64,000 nt of DNA, taken from Secundilactobacillus folii (GTDB lineage Bacteria; Bacillota; Bacilli; Lactobacillales; Lactobacillaceae). The number at the start of each line of letters is the position of its first letter. Position 1 is the stretch's first letter. The notes beneath the pieces were generated by a model that saw only the letters and a program-made list of their open reading frames with translations, did no database searches and had not been told where the DNA came from. The position numbers were made by a program, and so were the translations under genes. The stretch spans positions 62,001 through 126,000 of the forward strand of contig NZ_WNJO01000001.1 in NCBI RefSeq assembly GCF_009720675.1. The letters run 5' to 3'. Of this stretch, positions 55,227 to 62,977 are shown one piece after another.

Positions 55227-55829
55227 ATGCAAGAACAACTTTTGAATTTGGCAAAGCAACGCCGCTCAATTTACGCTTTAGGTCGTAACGTATCTGCTAG
55301 TGACGACGAATTATCTACCTTGATCAAGGATAATATTAAGTGGGCCCCAACATCGTTTAATAACCAGACAACTCGTGCTGTGATTTTATTTGGAAACAGT
55401 CACGAACAGTTATGGGACATCGTTGGCAAACGGTTAAAGTCTGAAGTTCCCACTGAGGAAGCTTACCAAAAAACTTTGGAGAAAATCAACGGTTTCAAGT
55501 CAGCTTATGGTACCGTGATGTTCTTTACTGACATGGATATCGTCCACCGGTTTGAAAACGACTTTGCCCTGTACGCTGATAATTTCTTTGATTGGTCAGA
55601 ACAGGCACAAGGTAGCGCACAGTTTTCCGTTTGGACTGCCCTCGCTGAAAATGGATTGGGTGCCAACCTCCAACATTACAACCCACTGATCGATGATGAA
55701 GTTCGAGCAGCCTTCAATATTCCAGATAACTGGAAGTTACGTGCCCAGCTTGACTTTGGTTCTATTGAAGCTCCAGCTGGCCAAAAAGAATTCATGGCTG
55801 ACAGCGACCGTTTTAAGGTGTTTAACTAG
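55227..55829 (+). CDS. Nitroreductase family protein
   Basis: The 200-residue FMN-dependent oxidoreductase shows the family pattern: RRSIYALG near the N-terminus (phosphate-binding Arg), KWAPTSFNNQTTRAVIL, and the C-terminal ALAENGLGANLQHYNP. This is the fatty-acid-repression-like (HBN-type) nitroreductase branch. It probably reduces quinones or nitro compounds with NAD(P)H. GGAGG lies upstream of the ATG. It has its own promoter with a palindromic operator and a strong terminator. Confidence 0.92.
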   Translation: MQEQLLNLAKQRRSIYALGRNVSASDDELSTLIKDNIKWAPTSFNNQTTRAVILFGNSHEQLWDIVGKRLKSEVPTEEAYQKTLEKINGFKSAYGTVMFFTDMDIVHRFENDFALYADNFFDWSEQAQGSAQFSVWTALAENGLGANLQHYNPLIDDEVRAAFNIPDNWKLRAQLDFGSIEAPAGQKEFMADSDRFKVFN

Positions 55830-55875
55830 TTCGTCACAAGTAAAGTGTAATCGTTAAAATCAATTTAAGTACCGC

Positions 55876-55916
55876 AAAAAAACGTCAATTCCTACTGCTG
55901 GGATTGACGTTTTTTA
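55876..55916 (+). terminator. Terminator after the nitroreductase gene
   Basis: AAAAAACGTCAATTCC pairs with GGGATTGACGTTTTTT around a 7-nt loop. The symmetry makes it strong. Confidence 0.9.
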
Positions 55917-56020
55917 TAAATATAAACCGTTTTAATTAATGCTTTAAACCGCTGTATTTTGCGGTATCAAAGGGCTATCAGCGAGTAAATTGCGGCGGAT
56001 ATTTTTACCTAAATTTATTG

Positions 56021-56049
56021 TTGCCTAACTAACGGGTCACAGTGATAAT
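56021..56049 (+). promoter_or_regulatory. Promoter of the FAD oxidoreductase gene
   Basis: TTGCCT (56021-56026), 17 nt and GATAAT (56044-56049). The 100 nt upstream contain no gene. Confidence 0.55.
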
Positions 56050-56104
56050 ATGCTAGAATTAAGCTATGAATTATTAATCTCATGTCAGGAGTGTGGTAAG
56101 CAAG

Positions 56105-57217
56105 ATGAACAAAAAAGTTGCAATTATTGGCGGCGGTATCGTGGGAGCCAGCGCTGCCTATTATCTCAGCACTTTACCCGGTGGTGACCAAATCAATGTG
56201 ACGCTCTATGATGATGGTGTCGGCCAAGCAACCAGTGCAGCGGCTGGTATCATTTCCCCGTGGTTGTCAAAACGACGAAATCAGCAGTGGTACCAACTTG
56301 CTAAAGATGGGGCAACAACCTTGATGACGCTAGCTCGTCGGGCAAATCTCTCAACGGATGTTTACCACCAGACGGGTACCATCGTGACTCGGACCAATGA
56401 AAAAGATCTTCACGACCTTTACGTATTGGCTCAGGAACGCCGCGAAGACGCCCCTGACATGGGTGAGATAAAACAGCTCGATGAACAGCAAGTCAAGCAG
56501 CGGATGCCATTTTTAACCCGTTCACAACCTGGCATTTTCATTAGTGGCGGTGCCCGAGTTGATGGTGCAGCTCTGGTGGAGAAACTGTTGGCACAAGCCC
56601 AGCAGGTTAATCTAATAGTCAAGCGGGAACGCGTTAAACTTGATGACCATGGCAAAGTCATCACGTCGATGGGACCGCAACGATTCGATCAGGTTATCAT
56701 TGCAGCTGGTCCCTGGATCAATGAGCTGCTTAAACCGATGGGGATCAACGTTGATGTGCGGCCACAAAAGGGTCAGTTACTGGAGCTTTCGATTCCCGAT
56801 TTTCCGAACCAGGAGAATATGCCGGTGATGATGCCTGAAGGCGAACGAGACATCATTCCATTTGGTCAGGGTAAATTGATTGTGGGCGCGACCCACGACG
56901 ATGAAGGTCAATTCGATCTCAGCATTACCCCTGAGGCAACCCAGGACTTAATGACAAGTGCACAAGCATTCGTTGATTCACTGTCAGCGGATAATATCAT
57001 CCGGTCGAAGGTGGGGACTCGAGCTTACACGTCTGACTTTGCACCCTTCTTTGGTCGGCTGCAAAGCCACCCACACCTACTCGTTGCCAGCGGATTAGGT
57101 GCGTCTGGATTGACGACTGGACCGCTGATCGGCCGTTTGCTGGCTGGTACGCTGATCTATGGTGGCACGCCTGACTGGTCAAACTATGAAAAACCACTGA
57201 GTACTTACCTCAGCTAA
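56105..57217 (+). CDS. FAD-dependent oxidoreductase (D-amino acid/glycine oxidase family)
   Basis: The 370-residue DAO-fold flavoprotein has an N-terminal Rossmann motif GGGIVGASAAYYL, the SAAAGIISPW flavin-binding segment, and the C-terminal ASGLGASGLTTGPLIG. It may oxidise an amino acid or a related amine. ATG 56105 fits the family start; the AGGAG site is 14 nt away, and GTG 56093 would be too close, so the start is not fully certain. The stop codon overlaps the end of the convergent RNase HI-like gene. Confidence 0.9.
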   Translation: MNKKVAIIGGGIVGASAAYYLSTLPGGDQINVTLYDDGVGQATSAAAGIISPWLSKRRNQQWYQLAKDGATTLMTLARRANLSTDVYHQTGTIVTRTNEKDLHDLYVLAQERREDAPDMGEIKQLDEQQVKQRMPFLTRSQPGIFISGGARVDGAALVEKLLAQAQQVNLIVKRERVKLDDHGKVITSMGPQRFDQVIIAAGPWINELLKPMGINVDVRPQKGQLLELSIPDFPNQENMPVMMPEGERDIIPFGQGKLIVGATHDDEGQFDLSITPEATQDLMTSAQAFVDSLSADNIIRSKVGTRAYTSDFAPFFGRLQSHPHLLVASGLGASGLTTGPLIGRLLAGTLIYGGTPDWSNYEKPLSTYLS

Positions 57218-57618
57218 TCAGCTTCACGGTGTTGTCGTAGGGCTTGTTGAGCAAGGTTATGAGCACCTTGATTTTGTTTTTCCGGTACCCATTGGTTGAT
57301 CACTAAGTTAAATTGAGCTTGTTTGCTGAGCAGTTCATCAACTAACTTCTGATAGTGCTTAGCATACCTTTTTGCGAGACTGTCCGCGACGATTTTCGAA
57401 TCGGTAAAGTACCGAACGGAAACGCTTTGGGGATTATCAAGCCGTTTTAAGAGGGCGTCAAAACCAGCTAAAGCGGCGTAGAACTCCGCATGATGATTAT
57501 CACCATTTGGTAAAACCGCTTTTAATTGTTGTTGCTGCCCGGCGTGAACGATCAGAATTCCGGCAGCACTTTGGGCCGTATCAGTATCGGTAGCAGCGTC
57601 AGTATAGAGCGTATACAT
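57214..57618 (-). CDS. RNase HI family protein
   Basis: The 134-residue protein has the RNase H fold: YTDAATDTD with the first catalytic Asp, HHAEFYAALAG with the Glu, and FTDSKIVADSL with the second Asp. The fourth carboxylate position, normally Asp in an N..AD.LA motif, reads NQGAHNLA, so it is replaced. ATG 57618 has AAAGG about 9 nt upstream; an in-frame upstream codon at 57654 lacks a site. It could act on RNA-DNA hybrids or be a divergent relative. Confidence 0.88.
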   Translation of the reverse strand: MYTLYTDAATDTDTAQSAAGILIVHAGQQQQLKAVLPNGDNHHAEFYAALAGFDALLKRLDNPQSVSVRYFTDSKIVADSLAKRYAKHYQKLVDELLSKQAQFNLVINQWVPEKQNQGAHNLAQQALRQHREAD

Positions 57619-57673
57619 CGAATCAAACCTTTCGAAATGAGGTAATTCTATCATAAATCAAAAACGTAAATTT

Positions 57674-58045
57674 TTGTATCAGCCTGGTCCACTCAGTAGC
57701 ATTATACTGTGGAGCTGGACGCTATGTTTGCTATTTTTAGCGTTGATCATTGGTTTGGAAGTGTCGTCCAATTTACAGTGGATCGCCTACCTTTTGGGCG
57801 CCATCTTTTTAGTGTTAACTTGGGCTCAAGTGCATTTTCGCCATATTTATCTCGATAACGGTACGATCCGCGTCAGTCGAGTGATTAACCATAATTGGGT
57901 CAATATTGAATTGAAAGACGTCAAGAATCTGCACGTCTCCAAATACCGGCTTGGGTTTATTTACGCCGGTAAGATCTACCAGTTCCTGATGCCAGTCAAT
58001 TCAACGATTGAACTGAGTAATATTATTAAAGAAACCCAAATTTAA
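57674..58045 (+). CDS. EbsA-like membrane protein
   Basis: The protein has two membrane helices (IILWSWTLCLLFLALIIGLE and WIAYLLGAIFLVLTW) and a C-terminal soluble domain with a PH-like pattern (IYLDNGTIRVSRV, ELKDVKNLHVSK). It matches EbsA-family proteins found next to fhs and RNase HI in lactobacilli; the function is unknown. The coordinate is the first standard start (TTG, 123 aa), but it has no ribosome binding site. Homologue-like residues continue upstream (NQKRKF), and GAGGT at 57639 suits a non-standard ATC (57650) or ATA (57653) start. Confidence 0.75.
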   Translation: MYQPGPLSSIILWSWTLCLLFLALIIGLEVSSNLQWIAYLLGAIFLVLTWAQVHFRHIYLDNGTIRVSRVINHNWVNIELKDVKNLHVSKYRLGFIYAGKIYQFLMPVNSTIELSNIIKETQI

Positions 58046-58066
58046 TTTGTCAGGGAGGTTGTTTTT

Positions 58067-59725
58067 TTGAACGATATCGAAATTTCACAAGCAGCAACAC
58101 CGGCTCCAATTACCGAAATAGCTAACCAACTGGGCCTTTCAAGTGATGAAATCGAGCCCTATGGTGCTGTTAAAGCCAAGATTAAGTTACCGGTGAAGGG
58201 TGATATTGCTAAATCAAAACTAATTTTAGTGACGTCGATCAATCCGACACCCGCTGGTGAGGGTAAATCAACGGTCACAGTTGGTTTAGGCGATGCTTTG
58301 AAGCGTCAGGGTAAGCGAGTCGCAATTGCACTGCGCGAACCTTCACTCGGTCCCGTAATGGGGATGAAAGGTGGCGCGACTGGCGGTGGCTATGCGCAGG
58401 TTGTGCCAATGGAGGATATCAACCTGCATTTTACCGGTGACATGCACGCTTTAACTGAAGCACATGATACGTTGGCTGCGCTGATCGATAACCATATTCA
58501 GCAGGGCAACGAACTAGACATTGACCCGCGCCAAATTATTTGGAAGCGTGTGTTAGATATTAACGATCGCGCACTGCGTCAAACGGTGATCGGTTTAGGT
58601 GGCCGGACATCGGGTGTCCCGCGGCAGGACGGCTTTGATATCACCGTGGCCAGCGAGCTCATGGCGGTGCTATGCTTGAGTAAAAGCCTAATGGATCTAA
58701 AGAGGCGCATCAATCAAATCGTGATCGGTTACACCTATGAAAAACAGCCCGTAACTGTGGCAGACTTGAAGGTTGGCGGTGCGATCACCCTGCTGCTGAA
58801 AGACGCCATTAAGCCTAACCTAGTGCAGACCCTAGAAAAGACGCCAGCCATTATTCATGGTGGCCCATTTGCGAACATTGCGCACGGCTGTAACTCGGTC
58901 TTAGCAACTCAGACAGCCCTTAAACTAGCAGATTACGTGGTGACTGAGGCCGGGTTTGGTGCGGATCTCGGTGGCGAAAAATTCATGGATATCAAAACGC
59001 CAGTTCTGGGTAAAACCCCTGATGCAGTGGTGATCGTAGCGACGGTTCGGGCTTTAAAATACAACGGTGGAGTCGATAAAAACGACCTGGAAACTGAAAA
59101 CTTAGAGGCGCTTGCAGCTGGCTCAGTTAATCTGAAACGTCACGTGGAAAGTATGCGCCAGTACGGCGTGCCAGTTGTGGTTGCTGTAAACCGCTTTACA
59201 TCGGATACGGATGCGGAAGTCAACCAGCTCTTAGATTTCATCAAAAATGAACTGCACGTTCCGGCCTACGATACGACGGTTTGGGCTAACGGTGGTGGCG
59301 GAGCGCTTGACCTAGCGGATGCCGTTGTTAAAGCTTGCGATCAACCACACACGTTTAATCAGTTGTATCAAACAGATGACGATTTGATGACTAAAATGAC
59401 GGCAATCGTGCAAAAGATCTACGGTGGCCGTGATGTGGTTCTTGAACCTAAGGCTAAGCGGCAATTACGAAGGTTTGCTAAATTTGGCTGGGATAAACTC
59501 CCGGTTTGCATGGCCAAAACCCAGTATTCACTTTCCGATAATGCCAAAGCTTTGGGTGCACCAACTGGATTTACAATTCACGTCCGCGAATTCGTACCCA
59601 AACTAGGGGCGGGATTCATTGTGGCGATGACTGGCAACGTCTTAACGATGCCTGGATTGCCAAAGCATCCCGCGGCGTTAAATATGGACATCGATGCCGA
59701 CGGTAAAATTACCGGTCTATTCTAA
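58067..59725 (+). CDS. fhs: Formate-tetrahydrofolate ligase
   Basis: Fhs makes 10-formyl-THF from formate, THF and ATP for purine and formyl-Met synthesis. The ATP-binding loop TPAGEGKS is at 61-68; [22 protein letters not shown] and [13 protein letters not shown] are strong family signatures. Length is 552 aa. The TTG start at 58067 has GGGAGG upstream. It follows ebsA after 21 nt. Confidence 0.98.
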   Translation: MNDIEISQAATPAPITEIANQLGLSSDEIEPYGAVKAKIKLPVKGDIAKSKLILVTSINPTPAGEGKSTVTVGLGDALKRQGKRVAIALREPSLGPVMGMKGGATGGGYAQVVPMEDINLHFTGDMHALTEAHDTLAALIDNHIQQGNELDIDPRQIIWKRVLDINDRALRQTVIGLGGRTSGVPRQDGFDITVASELMAVLCLSKSLMDLKRRINQIVIGYTYEKQPVTVADLKVGGAITLLLKDAIKPNLVQTLEKTPAIIHGGPFANIAHGCNSVLATQTALKLADYVVTEAGFGADLGGEKFMDIKTPVLGKTPDAVVIVATVRALKYNGGVDKNDLETENLEALAAGSVNLKRHVESMRQYGVPVVVAVNRFTSDTDAEVNQLLDFIKNELHVPAYDTTVWANGGGGALDLADAVVKACDQPHTFNQLYQTDDDLMTKMTAIVQKIYGGRDVVLEPKAKRQLRRFAKFGWDKLPVCMAKTQYSLSDNAKALGAPTGFTIHVREFVPKLGAGFIVAMTGNVLTMPGLPKHPAALNMDIDADGKITGLF

Positions 59726-59749
59726 TTTGAAAAATAATTACGGATCAAT

Positions 59750-59791
59750 AAGCGATTTGGTAGTCTAATTAGTCTATCGACCGCTTTTTTT
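59750..59791 (+). terminator. Terminator after fhs
   Basis: AAGC and GGT pair with ACC and GCTT around a bulge and a large loop, followed by seven T. The stem is imperfect. Confidence 0.6.
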
Positions 59792-59799
59792 GCTATAAT
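59791..59799 (+). promoter_or_regulatory. Extended -10 promoter of lspA-rluD
   Basis: TGCTATAAT is a full extended -10 box immediately after the fhs terminator T run. The -35 is weak. Confidence 0.6.
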
Positions 59800-59873
59800 G
59801 GAAGTTATCGAAATGAGCTGTGACTACTTAGGCATTAGCTTATGAATCTCACCGAATAAAAGGAGTTGCCAAC

Positions 59874-60338
59874 GTGTTAATTGGGCTTAGTACGGTATTA
59901 ATTATTATCTTATTTCTTGCCGACCAGTGGATCAAGCATCTGGTGGTGGCAAACATTGCGTTGGGCGGCTCGCATACTGTCGTTTCGGGAATTCTTTCCC
60001 TGACTTACATCCGCAATGATGGCGCCGCTTGGAGCATGCTGGAAGGCCAACAGTGGTTATTTATCATCATCTCACTGGTTGCTTTAGCGGTGATGCTGTG
60101 GTTTTTTGTGAGGTACCGTAGAAACTGGCATTATGAAATTGGTCTTGCGTTTATGATTGCTGGCACGCTCGGTAATTTCTATGACCGGCTGATCAACGGT
60201 TTTGTGGTCGATATGTTTCAACTGGATTTTGTTAATTTTCCGATTTTTAACTTTGCTGACAGCTGTCTAACGATCGGTGTGATTTGGATCATGGTCGTCC
60301 TGTTTTTTGAAGATTCAGCGGGGGCGCACCATGGCTAA
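59874..60338 (+). CDS. lspA: Lipoprotein signal peptidase
   Basis: LspA removes signal peptides of prolipoproteins in the membrane. The 154-residue protein has four helices and the two catalytic Asp motifs, NFYDRLINGFVVDMF and FPIFNFADSCLTIGV; IRNDGAAWSML is also conserved. GTG 59874 has AAAAGGAG upstream. The end overlaps the rluD-type gene by 8 nt, the conserved lspA-rluD-pyrR order of Firmicutes. Confidence 0.97.
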   Translation: MLIGLSTVLIIILFLADQWIKHLVVANIALGGSHTVVSGILSLTYIRNDGAAWSMLEGQQWLFIIISLVALAVMLWFFVRYRRNWHYEIGLAFMIAGTLGNFYDRLINGFVVDMFQLDFVNFPIFNFADSCLTIGVIWIMVVLFFEDSAGAHHG

Positions 60339-61251
60339 AAAAGTCCAGCTTGAAATCACAGATCAAACGGGTCGGCTGGATAAAGTGCTGAGTCAGATGA
60401 TGCCTGATGAAAGTCGCTCGCAAATTAAGCTAGCGATTGATGAAGACCGGGTGCTGGTGAATGACAAACTGGAGAAACCGAAGTATCAAGTTCAGGCTAA
60501 CGATCAGATCACAGTCACCATTCCGGATCCCGTTTCCTTGGACTTGGAACCGGAGAACATTCCGTTAGACATTGTGTATGAAGATGATGATGTGATCGTG
60601 GTCAATAAACCAGCTGGCATGGTGGTTCATCCATCACCAGGCCATCCGAATCACACCTTAGTCAACGCGTTGCTCTACCATTCACCCTTATCAACGATCA
60701 ATGGTACCTACCGGCCCGGCATCGTTCATCGGATCGATAAGGATACTTCCGGCCTATTGATGGTCGCCAAAAATGACAATGCACACCGCTCACTCGCAAA
60801 GCAGCTTAAGAATAAAACCAATCTGCGGGAGTATATCGCACTGGTACACGGAGTGATCAAGCAGGATACTGGCGTGATCGATGCGCCACTTGGCCGTTCG
60901 CCAAAGGATCGAAAGCGGCAGGCAATCGTGGCTGATGGCCGGCATGCGGTAACACATTTTCGGGTACTTGAACGCTATTTGAACTATACACTGATTGCCT
61001 GCTGGCTCGAAACGGGACGTACACACCAGATTCGGGTGCACATGAAATCAATCGGTCATCCGCTAGCTGGTGACCCGCTGTACGGACCCCGCAAGACGAT
61101 TTCAGGTTCCGGTCAATTTTTACACGCCGCTAAACTAGGGTTTAAGCATCCGGTAACGGGTAAACAGTTAGTGTTTGAAGCGCCGTTACCAGATGATTTT
61201 CAGCGGGTGGTTAACCGGTTGCGCGAACAGACACCCGGTCTAAAACGGTAA
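60331..61251 (+). CDS. RluA/RluD family 23S rRNA pseudouridine synthase
   Basis: The 306-residue protein has an N-terminal S4 RNA-binding domain (about 13-75) and a pseudouridine synthase domain with the catalytic Asp136 in HRIDKDTSGLL. The IALVHGV, GRTHQIRVH and HPLAGDPLYG segments fit RluD. ATG 60331 overlaps the end of lspA and is preceded by GCGGGGG, so translation is likely coupled. Confidence 0.95.
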   Translation: MAKKVQLEITDQTGRLDKVLSQMMPDESRSQIKLAIDEDRVLVNDKLEKPKYQVQANDQITVTIPDPVSLDLEPENIPLDIVYEDDDVIVVNKPAGMVVHPSPGHPNHTLVNALLYHSPLSTINGTYRPGIVHRIDKDTSGLLMVAKNDNAHRSLAKQLKNKTNLREYIALVHGVIKQDTGVIDAPLGRSPKDRKRQAIVADGRHAVTHFRVLERYLNYTLIACWLETGRTHQIRVHMKSIGHPLAGDPLYGPRKTISGSGQFLHAAKLGFKHPVTGKQLVFEAPLPDDFQRVVNRLREQTPGLKR

Positions 61252-61254
61252 AAC

Positions 61255-61283
61255 TTGCACCCCACTAAATTCCGTCATATTCT
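61255..61283 (+). promoter_or_regulatory. Promoter of pyrR-carA-carB
   Basis: TTGCAC (61255-61260), 17 nt and TATTCT (61278-61283), a few bases after the rluD stop. The leader is only about 50 nt. It has no PyrR-binding loop, antiterminator or terminator. Confidence 0.65.
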
Positions 61284-61300
61284 TAAGTTAAATGCAATGA

Positions 61301-61876
<576 letters not shown>

Positions 61877-61902
61877 ATGCAGCAGAGATTGGAATGATAT
61901 AG

Positions 61903-62973
61903 ATGGCACAACGCTTTTTAATATTGGAGGACGGTTCAGCTTATCCAGGTATCGGTTTTGGTGCTGGCGCTACGACAACGGGCGAGGTCGTCTTCAATAC
62001 CAGTATGCTGGGTTATCAAGAGATCGTCACTAACCAGATCTATCACAATCAAATCATCGTTTTTTCTCAGCCAATTATTGGTAGCATCGGCATTTCTCAC
62101 GATAGTTACGAATCAATATTACCGACTGCTAAGGGAATGGTGGTACGCGACGTCACTGATATTTCTAAGAATCGGCAGCGTTCACTTTCCCTAGATCAGT
62201 TTTTGAAGCAGCATAATATTCCAGGAATTAGCGGCATCGATACCCGTCACCTGATTAGACAACTGCAGCAGACTGGTACGATCAAGGGCAGCATTGTTGA
62301 CGTGGCCGATGACCATGCATTTGATCAGCTTCACGCGACCGTCCTGACCAACCAGCAGGTGGCCCAAGTTGCTACGCCGCGACCTTATCCGAACCCTAAT
62401 CAGGGGTATAACGTGGTGGTGATTGATTTTGGGCTAAAACATGGGATCCTGCGACAGCTTTCAAAGCGCGACTGTAACGTGACGGTGTTGCCATGGGACG
62501 CGACTGCTCAAGACGTGATCAACCTGGATCCAGACGGCGTGTTGCTGTCAACTGGCCCGGGTTCTCCATTGGACTTACCTGAGAGTGTTTTGGATATGAT
62601 TCGCACGATTGAGGAACGAATCCCGCTTTTTGCCATTGGCTTGGGACATGAATTATTTGCACTGGCGAACGGGTCAGAAGTGAAAAAATTAAAGCTGGCC
62701 CACCACGGAGCTAACCACCCAATTCGAACGATTATCACAAATGAAATTATTTACGCCACCGAAGGACAAGAATACGTCGTGGATCCCGATTCCGTTGATC
62801 GCGACCGTTTAATTACCACCTATGTGGACTTAGTTGACGGCTCGATTCAGGGGTTACGGCACCGGGACTACCCAGCGTTTTCAGTGCAATTTTTCCCGGA
62901 TGGGGCGCCAGGACCTAATGACTCCGTTGATTTATTTGATGAATTTATGGAGACTATGGGCACACGGGAGTGA
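61903..62973 (+). CDS. carA: CarA-like protein (carbamoyl phosphate synthase small subunit) with lost glutaminase triad
   Basis: The 356-residue protein aligns along the full CarA family: N-terminal GEVVFNTSMLGYQE, IPGISGIDTRHLIRQL, VVVIDFGLKHGILRQL and the C-terminal class I GATase domain. However, the catalytic Cys of GICLGHQ is Gly246 (AIGLGHE), the His and Glu of QFHPEASPGP are Phe331 and Asp333 (QFFPDGAPGP), and the TSQNHGY glutamine-pocket motif reads ATEGQEY. Glutamine hydrolysis is therefore not expected. The ORF is intact with no frameshift. It lies 26 nt after pyrR and 4 nt before carB. It may be an ammonia-dependent or purely structural subunit. Confidence 0.9.
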   Translation: MAQRFLILEDGSAYPGIGFGAGATTTGEVVFNTSMLGYQEIVTNQIYHNQIIVFSQPIIGSIGISHDSYESILPTAKGMVVRDVTDISKNRQRSLSLDQFLKQHNIPGISGIDTRHLIRQLQQTGTIKGSIVDVADDHAFDQLHATVLTNQQVAQVATPRPYPNPNQGYNVVVIDFGLKHGILRQLSKRDCNVTVLPWDATAQDVINLDPDGVLLSTGPGSPLDLPESVLDMIRTIEERIPLFAIGLGHELFALANGSEVKKLKLAHHGANHPIRTIITNEIIYATEGQEYVVDPDSVDRDRLITTYVDLVDGSIQGLRHRDYPAFSVQFFPDGAPGPNDSVDLFDEFMETMGTRE

Positions 62974-62977
62974 TGAG

